Positions 1 through 13,089 of a DNA stretch of 64,000 nucleotides are shown in pieces. The position numbers and the translations under genes are program-made. This DNA comes from Isoetes taiwanensis. Taxonomy: Eukaryota > Streptophyta > Lycopodiopsida > Isoetales > Isoetaceae. Every line of letters starts with the position of its first letter. Positions within the stretch are counted from its first letter, which is position 1. Below the pieces are notes generated by a model. It did not search any database. It was not told where the DNA came from and was given only the letters and a program-made list of their open reading frames with translations. The stretch spans positions 6,573,710-6,637,709 of the forward strand of contig JAJEKV010000063.1 in assembly GCA_021234155.1 (NCBI GenBank), given 5' to 3'.

Positions 1-930
1 AGTTATCATATTGATGGAAGCCTAAATATGAAGATATTCTTAAGACCAATAGCAGATAGTAAGGTATGAGTATGGTCATTTTTCAACCATTTTAAGCAAT
101 ATAACAAGGTTTTAGGCTGAACATGCTATTGTCTTGATTGTAGATCAAGTTTTACCTACATCGAAAAAGTGAGAGCAAAATTGTTTTTGAGCTCACTTCT
201 AAGAATGTTCCATTATATGGTGTTAACCCATATGTAGCATACCCAAATGCTGGTGGATTCTACATTATATTTGAAGGTTCCTTGGTGGCTACTACAATGT
301 CCAAACATATATCTTCCCAATCTATACATTGTCAGTTCATAGGCATGAGTATTACCGAGAAATGTTCTCTTGCCATAGTTTCTCATGACTCATGTCCATA
401 TGTTTCAACTTCCTAAGTTGTCATATCTTTTGTCTATAAATGAATCCTTGTGTTAGTTTTATTCTATTCTTCTATTGACATGATTTCACTAAGTACTAGT
501 AACACTAAGTACCGATGCTTGTTACTCGAACAAACAAGCATTAGCTTTTATAGTAGGCAACCATGAAATTGTAGAGGCATTTCTAACACCTAGCTATATT
601 TAAGCATTGAATTAAATTGAAATAAATAGGAAAAGGGAAAGATGCTAGATATTAGAATTTTGGAGGGTTGGCGAGGAGAAAAGTAAAGAATAAGCAACCA
701 CCTATATATAGGTATCAAGATTTCTATTCTTATATTTTATAGTATACTAACACTAGAGTTGTCACATGATGTACTAGAATAGGTTCATTTGCAAAGAACC
801 AGAATAGGTTCATTTGCAAAGAATAAGTTCATTTACAATGTTCACTTTGAAATTCATATAAAATCAGCTTTGAAATTCATATGAAATAAGTCAAACCTTT
901 CTTACATGTGTTTATGGCAGTCATGTTACA
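1..930. other. AT-rich non-genic stretch
   Basis: I see no coding region, RNA gene or complete mobile element here. The sequence is AT-rich, with only short reading frames. A short local duplication (GGTTCATTTGCAAAGAA, about 783-823) is the only structure noted. Confidence 0.5.
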
Positions 931-1345
931 TGGAAAAAATACCTAAAAATTTATTGGTCAATACCTAAAAATTTAATGGTCCCAGTTTATGAGAGTTACC
1001 CTTAAGGTAAACCCAAGGGGGCCAAGTCTGTTTTACTTCATTTTTAGATAAAGTAAAACTGTCTCAGTAAAAAGAATACCTAAAAATTTATTGGTCAATA
1101 CCTAAAAATTTAATGGTCCCCGTTTATGAGAGTTACCCTTAACATACCCTTAAGGTAAACCCAAGGGGGCCAAGTCTGTTTTACTTCATTTTTAGATAAA
1201 GGAAAAAATACCTAAAAATTTATTGGTCAATACCTAAAAATTTAATGGTCCCCGTTTATGAGAGTTACCCTTAAGGTAAACCCAAGGGGGCCAAGTCTGT
1301 TTTACTTCATTTTTAGATAAAGTAAAACTGTCTTAGTAAAAAGAT
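931..1345. repeat. Three-copy tandem repeat, about 135 bp unit
   Basis: Three head-to-tail copies begin near 939, 1076 and 1209, each with the phrase ATACCTAAAAATTTATTGG. Each unit then has a near-repeat of that phrase (ATACCTAAAAATTTAATGG), a CCCAAGGGGGCC palindrome-like stretch, and TTTTACTTCATTTTTAGATAAA. The middle copy carries a short extra partial duplication around CCCTTAAGG. The copies are almost identical, so the array is recent. No coding potential. Confidence 0.9.
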
Positions 1346-1534
1346 TTTTATTATTATGAGTTTTTAGTAGGGTTGCCTAACCCAAGGTGCACGATTTCGT
1401 GCAATTCTAGCTATGCCACGTGTATGCCATGTATTCACAGAGTCAGCACAACCTTTTCATTGCGCTATAGCAATCTTATGGCGCTCTTCTTCAGAATCAT
1501 CTGACATATCCTCTTGAGTCTTCCTCCAGATTAT

Positions 1535-2305
1535 TTAACAGAGCTATTCTATTAGAAATACAGGGATCTCAATGAGATGAAAGATGTGAATGGAGCTCCT
1601 GCGATGGCATTCTCGGCTATTGCGGTCAGGGATTTGAGGACCCACAACGAGCTTTTTCCCATTTTTGCATGTTTTGCGGCCATGTGAGTTGCTCTTAAGT
1701 ATTCATTTAAGTTTCCTTCCCTGTTATTTTCTTGAACTAATCATGCCCCTGTTTCTTGATGACAACAAATTTTTGTGGGGCAAACACTTAGAATGCTAGC
1801 TGCATGGAGTGCAGTTTAGCTGGTCTCCTATTGACGATTTGCCCCCCTCCTTCGAGGAAGTTTCATCACCCTTACCCCCCGTCTCAAGCCAAATGGATCG
1901 CATTTCTAGGCTTGTAAAATCCGCATTGAGAAATACTGCCTCTGTGAAAATGCTATAATTACACTGTAACAGGGTGTTCCATAACTTTAGAATTGGAGCT
2001 TGTCGAAACCTTGTGCCCTTAGGTATGGGAGGAGTTACATATTGAGAGGACTTTTGTTTCTTTTCTTAATAGTTGAATTTTTGGCCTAGATTTATTTACT
2101 TGTGGAATTGATATCCAAGCTGGCAATATGGGTATTAATTTTGATATCACTAAAAATTTAGAGACCTATCTTCATAGGTTTACTTAACTTATGCTGTCAT
2201 AACTCTTCTCAGGGTGATAACTTGACTTTTCTTCCAGGTAGGGTAGTCTGGCAAGGTGTTTGGACCGCCAATCTCATTACATATGAGGACCGATTTAACC
2301 TGTAA
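1535..2305 (+). pseudogene. Possible degenerate exons of an unidentified gene
   Basis: Three short open stretches read like protein: about 1556-1684 (phrases such as NGAPAMAFSAIAVRDLR and NELFPIFACF), about 1804-1957 (FSWSPIDDLPPSFEEV), and about 2238-2301 (VVWQGVWTANLITYEDRF). A premature stop precedes the first piece, and no continuous splice model is obvious. I do not recognise the family. The residue composition, not homology, is the reason for listing it. It could be chance or an old gene fragment. Confidence 0.25.
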
Positions 2306-2924
2306 GGATTTTTGTATCTTTTGAGTCCTATGGTTAGTCTTTTTCTTACATTATACTTTGCAAGCACAGAATTGGACAGGAGCTAGGCACAGATTCCCCC
2401 CAAATAGACCAGGCAATGTATTGTAGGCCAGCTGCTACATGGTTTGTTGGGCTTCTAGTAGAGGATTGGTTGATGGAGCATGGTTCTTATTTTCACTCTT
2501 AAAATCTAACTTCTTAACAATCTTGATCTCGACTGAACGCAGTACTTGAGTAGCACTTGTAGCTTCGCAATGACACCATGGTAATTCGTCCTTAGATTGA
2601 ATTTGCACATTGTTCTTGTGGTGAACTTATTCAACTACTCTCGTTTATTTCTTGCCATAATTTTTTTTTATTTTGATTCTTTTTTAATCTGGTTGTTCCA
2701 TAATTTTCTCACATGGAGGATACTATGAGTTTTTGATGCCTGAGTGACAGTTTTACATTTCAATTTTGTAGCACCAGTGATGCTACTGTATGTCAGAAGA
2801 TAAGCCGCTAGATGCCAGTTTGGAGATCTAACAATTCTATGGTGAGTATATTAATAATCTCCTAGAAAAGGGAGGAATTACATATGCAGGTTATATAGAC
2901 CCTTCTTTCTGGAATTGAATAGTA

Positions 2925-2952
2925 CTAGTTATGGTGCCCGGCGTTGCCGGGC
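2925..2952 (-). mobile_element. Helitron-like 3' terminus
   Basis: Read on the minus strand, a GC-rich hairpin (GCCCGG stem, CAACG loop, CCGGGC, 2936-2952) is followed after seven bases by CTAG and then T. This matches the known Helitron 3' end: a hairpin about ten bases before CTRR, inserted at A/T. The same arrangement recurs at 37.1 kb. The 5' end would lie to the right and was not found, so this is a terminus only. Confidence 0.5.
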
Positions 2953-5050
2953 GTAACTATAATTTTATTGTAGAATTATATGAGTAAGATGTAGGATTTA
3001 GGAACATATCTAGGGCTGTCACTCGTGCTCCTTTTAAGTTATTGTCCAAGTTGGATGTCACATTTATAACGATTGAAATGTCAAATAGTTGCAACTATTG
3101 AAATTCAGCCACTCTATTTTCTTCGTGGCATTTGGATTCATGCAACATTGTGAAAGATCCAACAGTTTCCTTCATTATGAAATGACAATTACATCTACAA
3201 CATACTGTAAAAGTGGCGTGTATATTTTTTACAACAGTTGTGGTGAACCCAATGCGACTTGTTTGGCATTGAGATAAGAGCACTCTAAAATATTACAATG
3301 TTGTAAATACTATTGCTAGTTGTATATGATTTACAAACCCTTTGCAATAACAAAATAGAATGATCCTATTGAACGTGATTTGGTACATCTATTAGCAAAT
3401 GGCAGTTAGAACCATAAATTTGACTAAAAACAAATCTCGTTGTTGCTGGGCCTAAGTAGAACTCTATTGTAGGCAAGCAAGAAGTAGCATAGGTAGAATA
3501 TATTGCTAAATTGAATTAGGGGCAAGAGAAAGGAGAATTGAAGAAGACAATTATTATAGATATAGGTATCATGTGAGAGTTGAAACTTCCTCCTTGGAAA
3601 GAAGTTTACTATTAGTTGAAGATTTTAACCTACGTTGGCAATGTGGTTGTAGTGATAACTGCAAGGAATCCATCATTTGAGGTAGCAATTTTTGCCTATG
3701 TACAATAAATCAAAGATCATAACTTGAAATGATGTTTGTAACTCCTAACATTGCAAATGCACATTCTTCCATTAGAAACAAATTGTAAATGTATCTATAC
3801 GAATTTATACACTTTTGCCTAATGTTGCAAATGCATATTCTTTCATTCGATGCTACTTATATTCAGTGCTGAATGTAGCTCCATACCTCTCCCTTTCTGA
3901 AACATACATGTGTCGGAATTGCTATTGTAGGAACTATGAATACTAATGATATTGATTTATTGACATTGTTCGTCAATAAATATCATCCTCAATCTGCACA
4001 TTCCTTACGATCATTGCACTCCACGATCTACATCATGTGTTAAGTTCCTATAAACATCTCTACTGCATAATCAGAGAATTCATTGGAAGCATGTAAACTT
4101 AGCCCCCAAGTCCCATTGAGTGCCATTATAGCCACTATTTAGAAGTGACGCTATTTAGAAGCATGAAAATTATATTAGACATTATCTTTCCTGTAGATTG
4201 AGTTGCTGAGCCTAGTAGATTGAGTTGCTGAGTGGGGCAAGCACAGTCATGGGTGTTTTGGAGGATCAGTCTGGCTAGGTAGCTCGTTTGGAATATCGTT
4301 GCCTATATATTGTGACATGCATTGTCTTTTGCATTGGGAACATGTTTGAAACAAATGGGTATGTATATCCCATAGATCCGCATGTGTTCAATATGCCAGC
4401 AAAGGTAATTAAACATTCGTCTTTCTTGCATTTCATGTCTTTCTTGAATTTGATGTCATAGCTGAGAGACCATTATTGTGGGTTACAAATTGCTCTACAT
4501 GAGCTTAAGTTATGGAAGTTCAGAATGGAAGCAAATCGTCAAAAAATTTCCATCATTATAATTTCTATACTTACTGAGGAAGGTTGTACCTAGAAATATA
4601 GGTCTCGAACCTGTTAGAATGTTATGAGGTTGCCTCCTGATAAGTATGCAGTTCGATAACATGCTTTGAAAATGGTGGTGAGAGCAACCTTGTGTCATTT
4701 TCTTCTGAAGTCCCATTGCTTCCTTGTTATCTTGATGGGCATAAAGTACCTGATTTTGCATTTTGCAGAGACTGTGTTTTTACAAAACATGTCCATTGTA
4801 ATAAAATCATGGCGACATTAGTTTCATAATGAACTTGCATGTACAAACACAACATGTATCTTGTTGAGCTTTTGAGGCACATCACAATTTAATGCTCTGA
4901 TGATATTTAGTTAGATATGCAATAGAGTTTAGTACTTCAGAGATAGATAGAGACATGGAAGCAAGGAATGAATGTTGATAATTAGATATGCAATAGAGTT
5001 TAGTAACAAAATTCTAGAATCTCAGCTTCCCATAATTATGTGGAGACACA
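2953..5050. other. Non-genic stretch
   Basis: No recognised gene. Reading frames are short and have no family resemblance. A local duplication (AGATATGCAATAGAGTTTAGTA at about 4914-4935 and 4984-5005) is the only repeat noticed. Confidence 0.4.
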
Positions 5051-5059
5051 GTATTATAA

Positions 5060-7130
5060 TGATGTCACGGGAAAAACACTTGTTTTCTATGACTGGACAC
5101 GGAAGTCGGGCGCCTTAAAAGGAATTCTGAGACATTCAGCATAGGAAGGGCGGTAGTACTATTATTCATTCTGGCATTATGAGCGCCATTCGGCATGCAG
5201 CAGAGATCCCACATCATGATAAGCAAAGGCAGCATGATGCACCTGCCATGCATTGAATCCTATTTACTGTCATAATCTTTAAAATAGTCTAGAACCAGTC
5301 TATCCAAAACTCTGTTGGTCTCATCAAAGTCTATACATATCAAAGAGGGAACTGCCAAGTCCATAATTAGATTCCAATCTTAGTGGAAAAGGATATATGT
5401 GCTCCATATTCTGATCATACCTTATATTACAATTGAGCAGTTGAGTCAGGTTCATTTAATAATTTAGAGGCTAATAACAAAGACCACAATACCAAAAATG
5501 AATTCTAACATTTAAGGTTATGAATGTATGTATACCCATTTCCAACAACGACCCAAAAACATTGGCCTGCATCAGATTGTTTAATCTGCTATGGAATGTT
5601 ATAAGATCTAATACTTGTCTTAATAAAGTGTAGAACGGATTCCCCATGGTTAGCATTGTAACAAAATTACCGGGAAGAAGCTAGCTTTAGTGTTTCTACT
5701 CAACATCAAAAGAATAACATCATGGAGTTTGAGATTGTCCAATTAATAATGCAGTTCAAAATTCCATGGCTTGCCACACTTTGAAGTATTAGACCCTTTA
5801 CAAAGAACATATGAAACAATGTACAAAAGGTGTTAGGAACAACTAAGTGCTAGAACTTGCGCACAGATATAGCCTGTCTACATCTGGAATCCAAACAAAT
5901 ATAGAAAATGCAAACAAATATTTGAGCAGATGTGAATTGACCAGATAAAGAGCAGCTTGTGCAAACTCTGCAAACTGTGAATCTTGCAGCCTAGAGATTC
6001 TACTTTTATTTGCCCTCATGGAAGACCCAAGGACTATCAACCTGCATTTAGGATTTCATTTAATACCCCCTAGGATAAAGCAAGTACATGGTACCCTTAT
6101 GAGAAATCAATTGCATGTCCGCTCAAAAGGAGATTGAATAGAAACGCTATCCTCATCATCTTCCAATAGTTACTGCAATTCAAAAGAATTCAATGCTTAC
6201 ATTTGAGAGTTGATGGTAGAATATATGAGGTAATGATTCCATGTTTGATGGCAATTTCGTTTCAAATAATCTATACCTGCAGGTTGAGCAGCAAAGGAGT
6301 GGTTGCTCCACATTGAAATAAGGAGTTTAAGATAAGAGCTGGAGCCTCTTGCATGAAAATGGAAAAGCAGACCATTAGAATTTCTAAGAGACTCACATGA
6401 GATCATATATGCCTACCTGCATCTCCATGGCATGCAGCGATGCACAATGTAGAATGTGAATATAGATCCAATAGTATAATTCTTGCCTTTCATCCTGCAC
6501 CATTGCTTAATAAGAATGATACATAGTGAAAGGGAGGAACACCATATATGTGAGAATCCTTGTAAAGATATTTCACAAATTTTATGAGCAAGCGCCTTAT
6601 GGCAGCGCCACACCTGTATTTGATTGGTAAAATCATATTAAAAAGAAACTCTAGACAAACACATAAAAAAAGTGGCAAATGACAAACCTCTCCTGCATCA
6701 GAGAAAAGAAACATCTGGTTTGCTCTTGTGTAAAGGTGGGAGAGCTCAGAACATGCCTCAAATGGAATATCATAAACCTGGTTGCCTTACTGTTTAAGGC
6801 CATCAGTGCAAACACAAATTTTGTCCTTGATTAGATTGAGCTAATATCATATATAAACAAACGGCCAACTAACATAAAACTCCAAGATTCGTGCAAGAAT
6901 ACGAAATAGATCCAGAAAAACCAAATCGAATGCATGCTTCACCAAAGAAATTAGCAGGAGACCCTTTACCGTAAATGCCATGCCTGGTTTGTCTACAATC
7001 AGATAGTGTTGATGTAGGGGCCGATCTGAAAAAAAAGCTTGTTGAAAAATGCTCTGAACTCCTCTTATTTTGCAGAAACGGTGCAAAATCCCTACTCAAC
7101 ATTGTCGGACAAAAGCCAGTAAACAAAGAA
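5060..7130 (-). other. Cluster of short minus-strand open stretches, identity unknown
   Basis: Several minus-strand frames of 60-85 codons lie close together (6490-6714, 6847-7086, 6869-7126). One region near 6670-6790 reads VYDIPFEACSELSHLY and then ANQMFLFSDAGE, which looks like real protein. Nearby pieces (FHYVSFLLSNGAG, near 6490-6550) could be a neighbouring exon. I could not assign a family or join exons confidently. It may be a decayed multi-exon gene on the minus strand. Confidence 0.2.
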
Positions 7131-7813
7131 GATTAGGATAAAGCAACTCTTACCTATGCAACAACATGGACTTGGGAAGCAACTCTTACCTATGCTCGGT
7201 TTGTCTGCCTGGAAATAGAATCAGGTAGAGGCCGATGCTGGGTAAAACCTAGCTCTAGAAGCTCTTATTTTGCTCAAGCCGTGCAATACCCCTGTTTATG
7301 CGAATTTAGCCAAAAACACAACCGAAAGTTAACAAAGAAACTGAGGAAGATACAGATCGAAAAGCGCCCCATCTTTATAATCCCTTTGAGGATATCCTTA
7401 TTGACCATGCCCAGATGCTTGCCGATTCTTGACGACCTGTGGCATCCATGCCGTATGCCCTATCGACGGGATAAGGTCGAGCCAAATAAAGGAATACCAA
7501 AAACCCAAAATCACACTTCGAATTTTTCTTTGATATTTGGATGATCGGAATGTTTTCCGGCAAAGAAAATCCCTATAACCTTAGGAACTCAATCTTAAAA
7601 AAATTCCAAAAACTTTTTTTACCATACCGGATAATCCCAAATTAAAAGAGTTGATTTTTCAAAATCCAAATGCTACATGTGGTAATGAAGCGAAGTTTAT
7701 CCTTTCTGACTTGTCCTCCGTGCATTCTTGCAGGTAACATGTTGATAGATCGTGTGCTACACTTTTGTTGCATGTGTGCCTTCAAGGTACATTGGCGGTC
7801 AGAACACTATTCC

Positions 7814-7911
7814 TATTGTAGAAGGAAGGAAGGAAGGAAGGAAATTTTAACGTCCACGTAGAGAAGCAAAAGAGCAACATGAAGGGAAATGTTACATTGT
7901 TATTATAGAAG
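7814..7911 (-). mobile_element. Very short 5'-truncated LINE remnant with (GAAG)n tail
   Basis: On the minus strand this is the extreme 3' end of the LINE family seen at 14.0, 15.3, 22.9, 24.3 and 34.9 kb: the conserved block TTTTAACGTCCACG is preceded on the plus strand by five GGAA-type repeats (7819-7842). It is flanked by near-identical direct repeats, TATTGTAGAAG (7814-7824) and TATTATAGAAG (7901-7911), read as a target-site duplication. Less than 60 bp of element body remains. The tail unit GAAG equals the end of the duplication next to it. Confidence 0.6.
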
Positions 7912-10205
7912 TTCAGAAGTGCAAAATGCTACTTGATGCGAAATGTTTTTTTAATGTATTCAGATGTTGTGAGTTTGTTGTTCCTGGTGACTTGATTCCT
8001 GGTGATAGCAAACTTTTAAAAGTATATATCTCTAAGGGCTTATCCAATGCCGTTGAACAAATGACTCCAATAATCCTTAGTGGTTCTGTATACTATATAT
8101 TTGTATTCCTTCTAACTACTGCAATTGAAACCATTTCAGTTCTTCAGCAATATTTTAAAAACTTTGCTCACCTTTAATAATATATAATAATCAACTTTAA
8201 TTTCTCATAAGAAATATGCATGGTCCACTATATGCATACCTTGAATTAGGCAGTCCAACTCAGATAACACGATATTCAATTGAGTTTGACTTTTACTATC
8301 AAATGCAACTATGAATAAAAAAGGAAACATGGACTTTTGATATCAATTACAACCATAAACAAACAAGGACAAACTTAATCTAATGTCTAACTAATATCAA
8401 GTGAACACCAATAAGTAAATTACAAGCTCTAACCCCAAGTTCTCAATCCCAACATCGCTTCATGTGTACTATAAACATGCGTACTATAACGCGAATTTTC
8501 TTTCTTCAGTGCAGGTGCTAAACTTTAGCTTCGTATCATATATACAACGCGTATGGTTTGCGGCATCGATAAGTCTAAGGAACATACAGAAATTTGCGAC
8601 AGCCACAGTTCTAAACTCATGTGAAAGACATAGTTGATAAAGTTTTGTGTTGTTTGCAATGCTCAAAATTAATATCTCGTCATCCTAAATATGTTTATCT
8701 GCTGAGCATTGTGCTCCTTCTAGGTGCATAATAAAAAAGTAGATTATATATAAGTAAACATGAACCTCCCTTTTCTGAGAAGGACACTATAAACTTATAA
8801 GTTCATCGAATCATGTTTCTACAGGCCAAATCATGCCATTTTGTTTGGGAATTATTACCCAATTTTATGGTTTTACAATGCCATTATAGAACTTCAATAT
8901 GGAAGTGCACTATCAAGTGCCAATATGCATATTTATCTAATGAAAACTTATTATATGTACTTGTTTCAAGTAAGTCCAGGTCTTACTTTGGCTTAACCTT
9001 CTGGTGTAATAATGCAGGGTACAACGTTGTCTAAATTGCATTGGCAGAGGCTTTGTCTAAATGAGGATGGAAAGGAGAGCACATAAAACAATGATGGTCT
9101 TGGGTTCAGCAAAATTTTGAATACAAGAAACAGCATACAACTGTCTTTGGAGCTTGCAATACGTTTGAAATGAAGTTGTCCAAGAAACAGCATACAATGA
9201 ACTTGCAATACGTTTGAAATGAAGTTGCCATATTCTTCGCTTTTCTGGCTTGACACCAGAGCAATTAATCTAAAGTTTTGTTTGTGTACGGTCAATATAG
9301 AAAGGAGCTTAAGGAATTCATAGTTCATAGTTTAATTAACAGAGATATTTCAGTCACATCGGTAACACCATACCAAGTGAATCTTAGTCTAGTTAGGATG
9401 TAGCATCATTGAGGTGCTCTCCCACTCCCCGGATTTTGAAGTCTCATGTGGGGACTGTAGTGCACCAAACTCTCTTTTGAGGAAAGATCCTCCGGCTTCA
9501 TGTCTCAAAGTGAAGACATACCCAACCAACATGATTATGGTTGCATTTTGGTTTTCCATACTGTGATTGGAATCAGTACCTTACAATCATCATGATGTTT
9601 ATAAGAAGAGGTGGGTACTAATATATCTCTCTTCTTACAAATATCCTTTTTCTAACTCATCAAACATAGGATTACTATGCATGAAGATATAGTTAATTAT
9701 AATATACAAGAAATTTATCGCGGCGGCCAAGGCCACCGCGAACATTTCTCTTTACCAACTTGGTATCAGCTCTAAACCCACTACTATGGAGAGCATTTTA
9801 AGGTGAAGTTTCTCAATTCAAGCTGTAGCAAAAAAGGATGTAGTTGAAAAAACCAGTCTTTACATCTTCTGTTAGGGTAACAGCGTAAAAGTGTCCATCG
9901 ATTGCACTAGGCTTGACCCATTACCGAACCAGAGTGTAAACAATTTGCTTTTTAAATGTGATTCCACTAGGCTTGGCCCTTACCGAACCAGAGTGTAAAC
10001 AATTTGCTTTTTGAATGTAATTTCTTAACCGATATTCATTTGTTCACACCATATGGAGAATGGGCAAGCCATAATCTCAATGCAAACAGTTAAGGGATTT
10101 TGTGCCTTCTACCACACACGTTGACCACATCATTCTACTTGTAACTATCCATAACTCCGAGTCACAAGCACTTTGTATACTTGGACCTACTCTACTTCTT
10201 TGTCA
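7912..10205. other. Non-genic stretch with two short tandem duplications
   Basis: No recognised gene. Around 9130-9230 a segment containing CTTGCAATACGTTTGAAATG is present twice in tandem. At about 9904-10022 a 62-bp unit containing TACCGAACCAGAGTGTAAAC is also present twice. Around 9704-9755 lies a GC-rich hairpin described under findings. Confidence 0.5.
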
Positions 10206-10700
10206 TCAAAGTAAAATGCCCTTGTGAAAGCCAGATACCACAATCTTCATTTTAGTCAAGTTCACGGACAACTTTGCAGGTTGGCAGAAAGCATTTAGTG
10301 CCTCTAGCTGTTGTTGCAATCCCGACGCTAGTCTAGGTAGCAAGACAATATCATGTGCATACAACAATAGTGGCATTATAATCCCTCCTAAAGCTGACCC
10401 ATCTATATAATTTTGCTTGAGCACTTCTATAAGTCATCTATGTAAATCCCAAACAAAATTGTTGATGCCAGACAACCATGCTTAACTCCAATAATACTGT
10501 TAATGTGTGCACTGCATTTTTCACCAAAAGGAAAGCTAAGTTTTTACCCAATGGGCCTAGGCCTGTTCATATAGTCGTCAAGCAGCCCTAATAGCATCTG
10601 TCTTAGAGCTGTATCAAATGCCTTACTAATTTCAACATAGCAAGCATAATGTAGCATGGTTCTCGACCTTTTGAATTTTCAATGATACTCGCATCGTGGT
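10206..10700 (-). pseudogene. LINE reverse transcriptase relic
   Basis: This is a decayed piece of a non-LTR retrotransposon polymerase. On the minus strand the order is SKAFDT (near 10640, from the YVDFSKAFDT region), GVKHGC then LFGIYIDDL (about 10440-10510, the block before the active site), and LLLYAHDIVLL (about 10330-10370), where the usual YADD box has become YAHD. After it comes SGLQQQLEALNAFC and LSVNLTKMKIVV, typical of plant LINEs. Frames change between the pieces and stops interrupt them, so it cannot be active. It may be the upstream part of the LINE family whose 3' ends are common here, but no overlap proves this. Confidence 0.75.
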
Positions 10701-11243
10701 GAGATGGTTAATAGTGGAATGATCTAGTCTAACTCCCGTCTGACCCATCACTCTTGCATTTATGGCTTGCTTGTTCAGTTTTGGAGCTCCCGTGAGATTG
10801 CTCTCACATTTTCTGCATTGAAGGCAAAACCTAGTTAAATGTGGGTTTACTATATAGTTTTGAATGGTCTTTGGCAACTAATTCAATTAGTCCCAAAATT
10901 CAAGATAAAAAGAAGCACGAGTTCTGTGTATCATAACCCTGAACATGAAACCGAGGAAAAAATAAATGAAGTTTACATGCCAAACAATTGCAAACTCAAG
11001 TGACTAACAAATCTATGGAATCTTATGCTAACATCTAAGTTTTCCTATCAAATTTGAATTTTTTTCTTTCTGTGATCTCACATTGTCATTTATCATTCGC
11101 AATCTATCATTTATAGATTGCTACAAATAAATAACCGATAGCAATCTATAAATACGAATCCCAGCATCAAATGACTGAAAAAATCTCGGCAATTGTATAT
11201 TGACAGCTGAGCTGAATACTATGTTATTTCATAGCTTTCACAT

Positions 11244-11516
11244 TTACATTGTAATTAGCTCCACAATAAGTAAGTTCTTTTCCTCTAGACACTGGTTTAA
11301 ATTGTCTTCTCGCAGGAACTCCACAGTGTGTCTACTCTGCAAGCACCTTCTTTCAAGGTTTTCTAGCTGCTGCTCAACTTGACGCATATTTGGCCTCCTG
11401 CTTGGAATATCATGACAGCACTGCCAAGCAATCCTCATCATTTCTAATATCTCTGGAATTGAATCTGCATCTGCAATGCTGCTATCTACAGCCGATTTCT
11501 CTTCAACAGTCTTCAT
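11244..11516 (-). pseudogene. Receptor-like kinase C-terminal fragment
   Basis: The minus-strand frame of 90 codons contains EILEMMRIAWQCC followed by PSRRPNMRQVEQQLENL. This is the conserved end of plant receptor-like kinase catalytic domains (subdomain XI: a cysteine-containing helix, then SRRPxM and the last helix). After that comes a 30-residue tail and a stop. The catalytic loop, activation segment and ectodomain are not visible in neighbouring sequence on either side. I infer an isolated 3' exon or a copied gene fragment. Specific receptor class cannot be told from this piece. Confidence 0.6.
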
Positions 11517-13085
11517 CAGACTTTAGATCCATAGGTGACGAGTTTTCCTTTTATTTTGCTACCATTAGATGACCGTGTAGCTCAGAGAACGAAGATAGCT
11601 ATACAGCAACGTTAACTTTATAGTTAGTAACAAAATCATTCCGTTCACAAAAAGTCTATTATTCATCTATCTCTGTACAAAGAATCCAAAGACAAAAGTG
11701 AAAAAGAAAAAAGTGAAACCCTAGGCCGTGTGATTGGCCGTTCCTTGTTCTGTATCAGGTGTTCTGTTTAGAGCAATAAGACAAAAGTATATGCAAAAAA
11801 GTTGGAAATCTAATCTGTAGTTCAAGTAAATCATCGAGCTAGATTATTCGCACCCTTCCATAGACCTCTATCACTGCTGCCATGGAGGTCGGATGCAGGA
11901 ACCTCGCCAAACATTATCACACCTCAGACCTCTGATTTGCAGGCCTTACATCACAGTTTTGTAAAACTATGCCTCCCTTCTTTTGTTGAACTCGGCGCTT
12001 CCTTCCTCATTTTTTGCTCTCTTTCCTCGGTGTTTGGTGACTCCTCGTGAGCTGTGAGCCCGGTATATCACCTGGTGGCATTTTCGTTTAAAGAGGCACA
12101 TGAAGAAGTAGATGAATGCATGAAGAGGCTGATGGTTGTTGGAAATGTTAAGGTAGAGAATGAGCCTGCTTTTTGGAAGGACGACTAACATAAAAATACT
12201 AAGGGAGGGGCGTAACAAACCCGTTTTGTTCAACAGATGCGTGAAAACTCCTCGTAAGGTGTGGAAGAATTTGCTCGCTAGACAAAACCCATAAAAACCG
12301 CCCATCATCAACTCTTAAGATTCTATTATAGCCCGGCAACAAAACATCGGTTTTAGGTCATCAAAACTCTGCCGGTTCATAGTGCTGGTTCTTGAGCGAG
12401 CATACATAACCCATTTTTTCTTCCCTCAAAATCCACATATTCTGTTTGTGGCAGCAGAGTTAAGCCGACTCGGTGGCACAAGATACAGCTCATCTGAAAG
12501 GATGCCACAACTAGAGCATGGCCAGAGGTGAAACCAAAGCATGGCCAGAAGCACTCTTCAAAATTAAAACATCAGATTTCGCCAACAAATCCGGCAGAAG
12601 GGACTCTAGACCACCTTCCATGGTGTGTTTGGAGTTAGAAGAAAGAAAAGCGCCCTCAAAGAGCGTCTCCAGGCCGTCAATAAGCCATCGCCAAAGCTCG
12701 GAGCAAAAAACAGGGGAAAAGGTTACCCTGTTTTCGTTTTTTTCCAAAGACACGTGTCTCTCCCAGGTTTTTTTGCATCAAACAAAATAGGAAAGGAACA
12801 TGCTTTATATATGAGTGAAGTGATGAGTGAAAGTAGGCTCATTCCTTTAGTATGGAAACAATGTACCCATTCATATGAATTGCTAATATAAATCGTATGT
12901 TCTAAGTTATTTTGCCTCTCCTCTTCATATGCTATACTTGGTTTTCTTTTGCATGTAGAAAAATTATTGAAGGTCGACTGGCCAAATAGTAAAGAAAACA
13001 ACTATTGACATACATAAAACTAGCAGTGAGGTAGGCTTGGGGAAGGGATAGATACACTCGGTAGGTCTTACCCCTTGAAAAGCGC
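11517..13085. other. Non-genic stretch
   Basis: No recognised gene. Overlapping frames on both strands at 11967-12311 and 12511-12891 have no family resemblance and no supporting splice signals that I can see. Confidence 0.4.
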
Positions 13086-13089
13086 CATA

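Noticed and set aside
7926-8177. P-type ATPase fragment (VPGDLIPGDSKLL)
   Set aside because: The short likeness to the actuator-domain VPGD motif is not followed by TGES or any other family block, so it may be chance.
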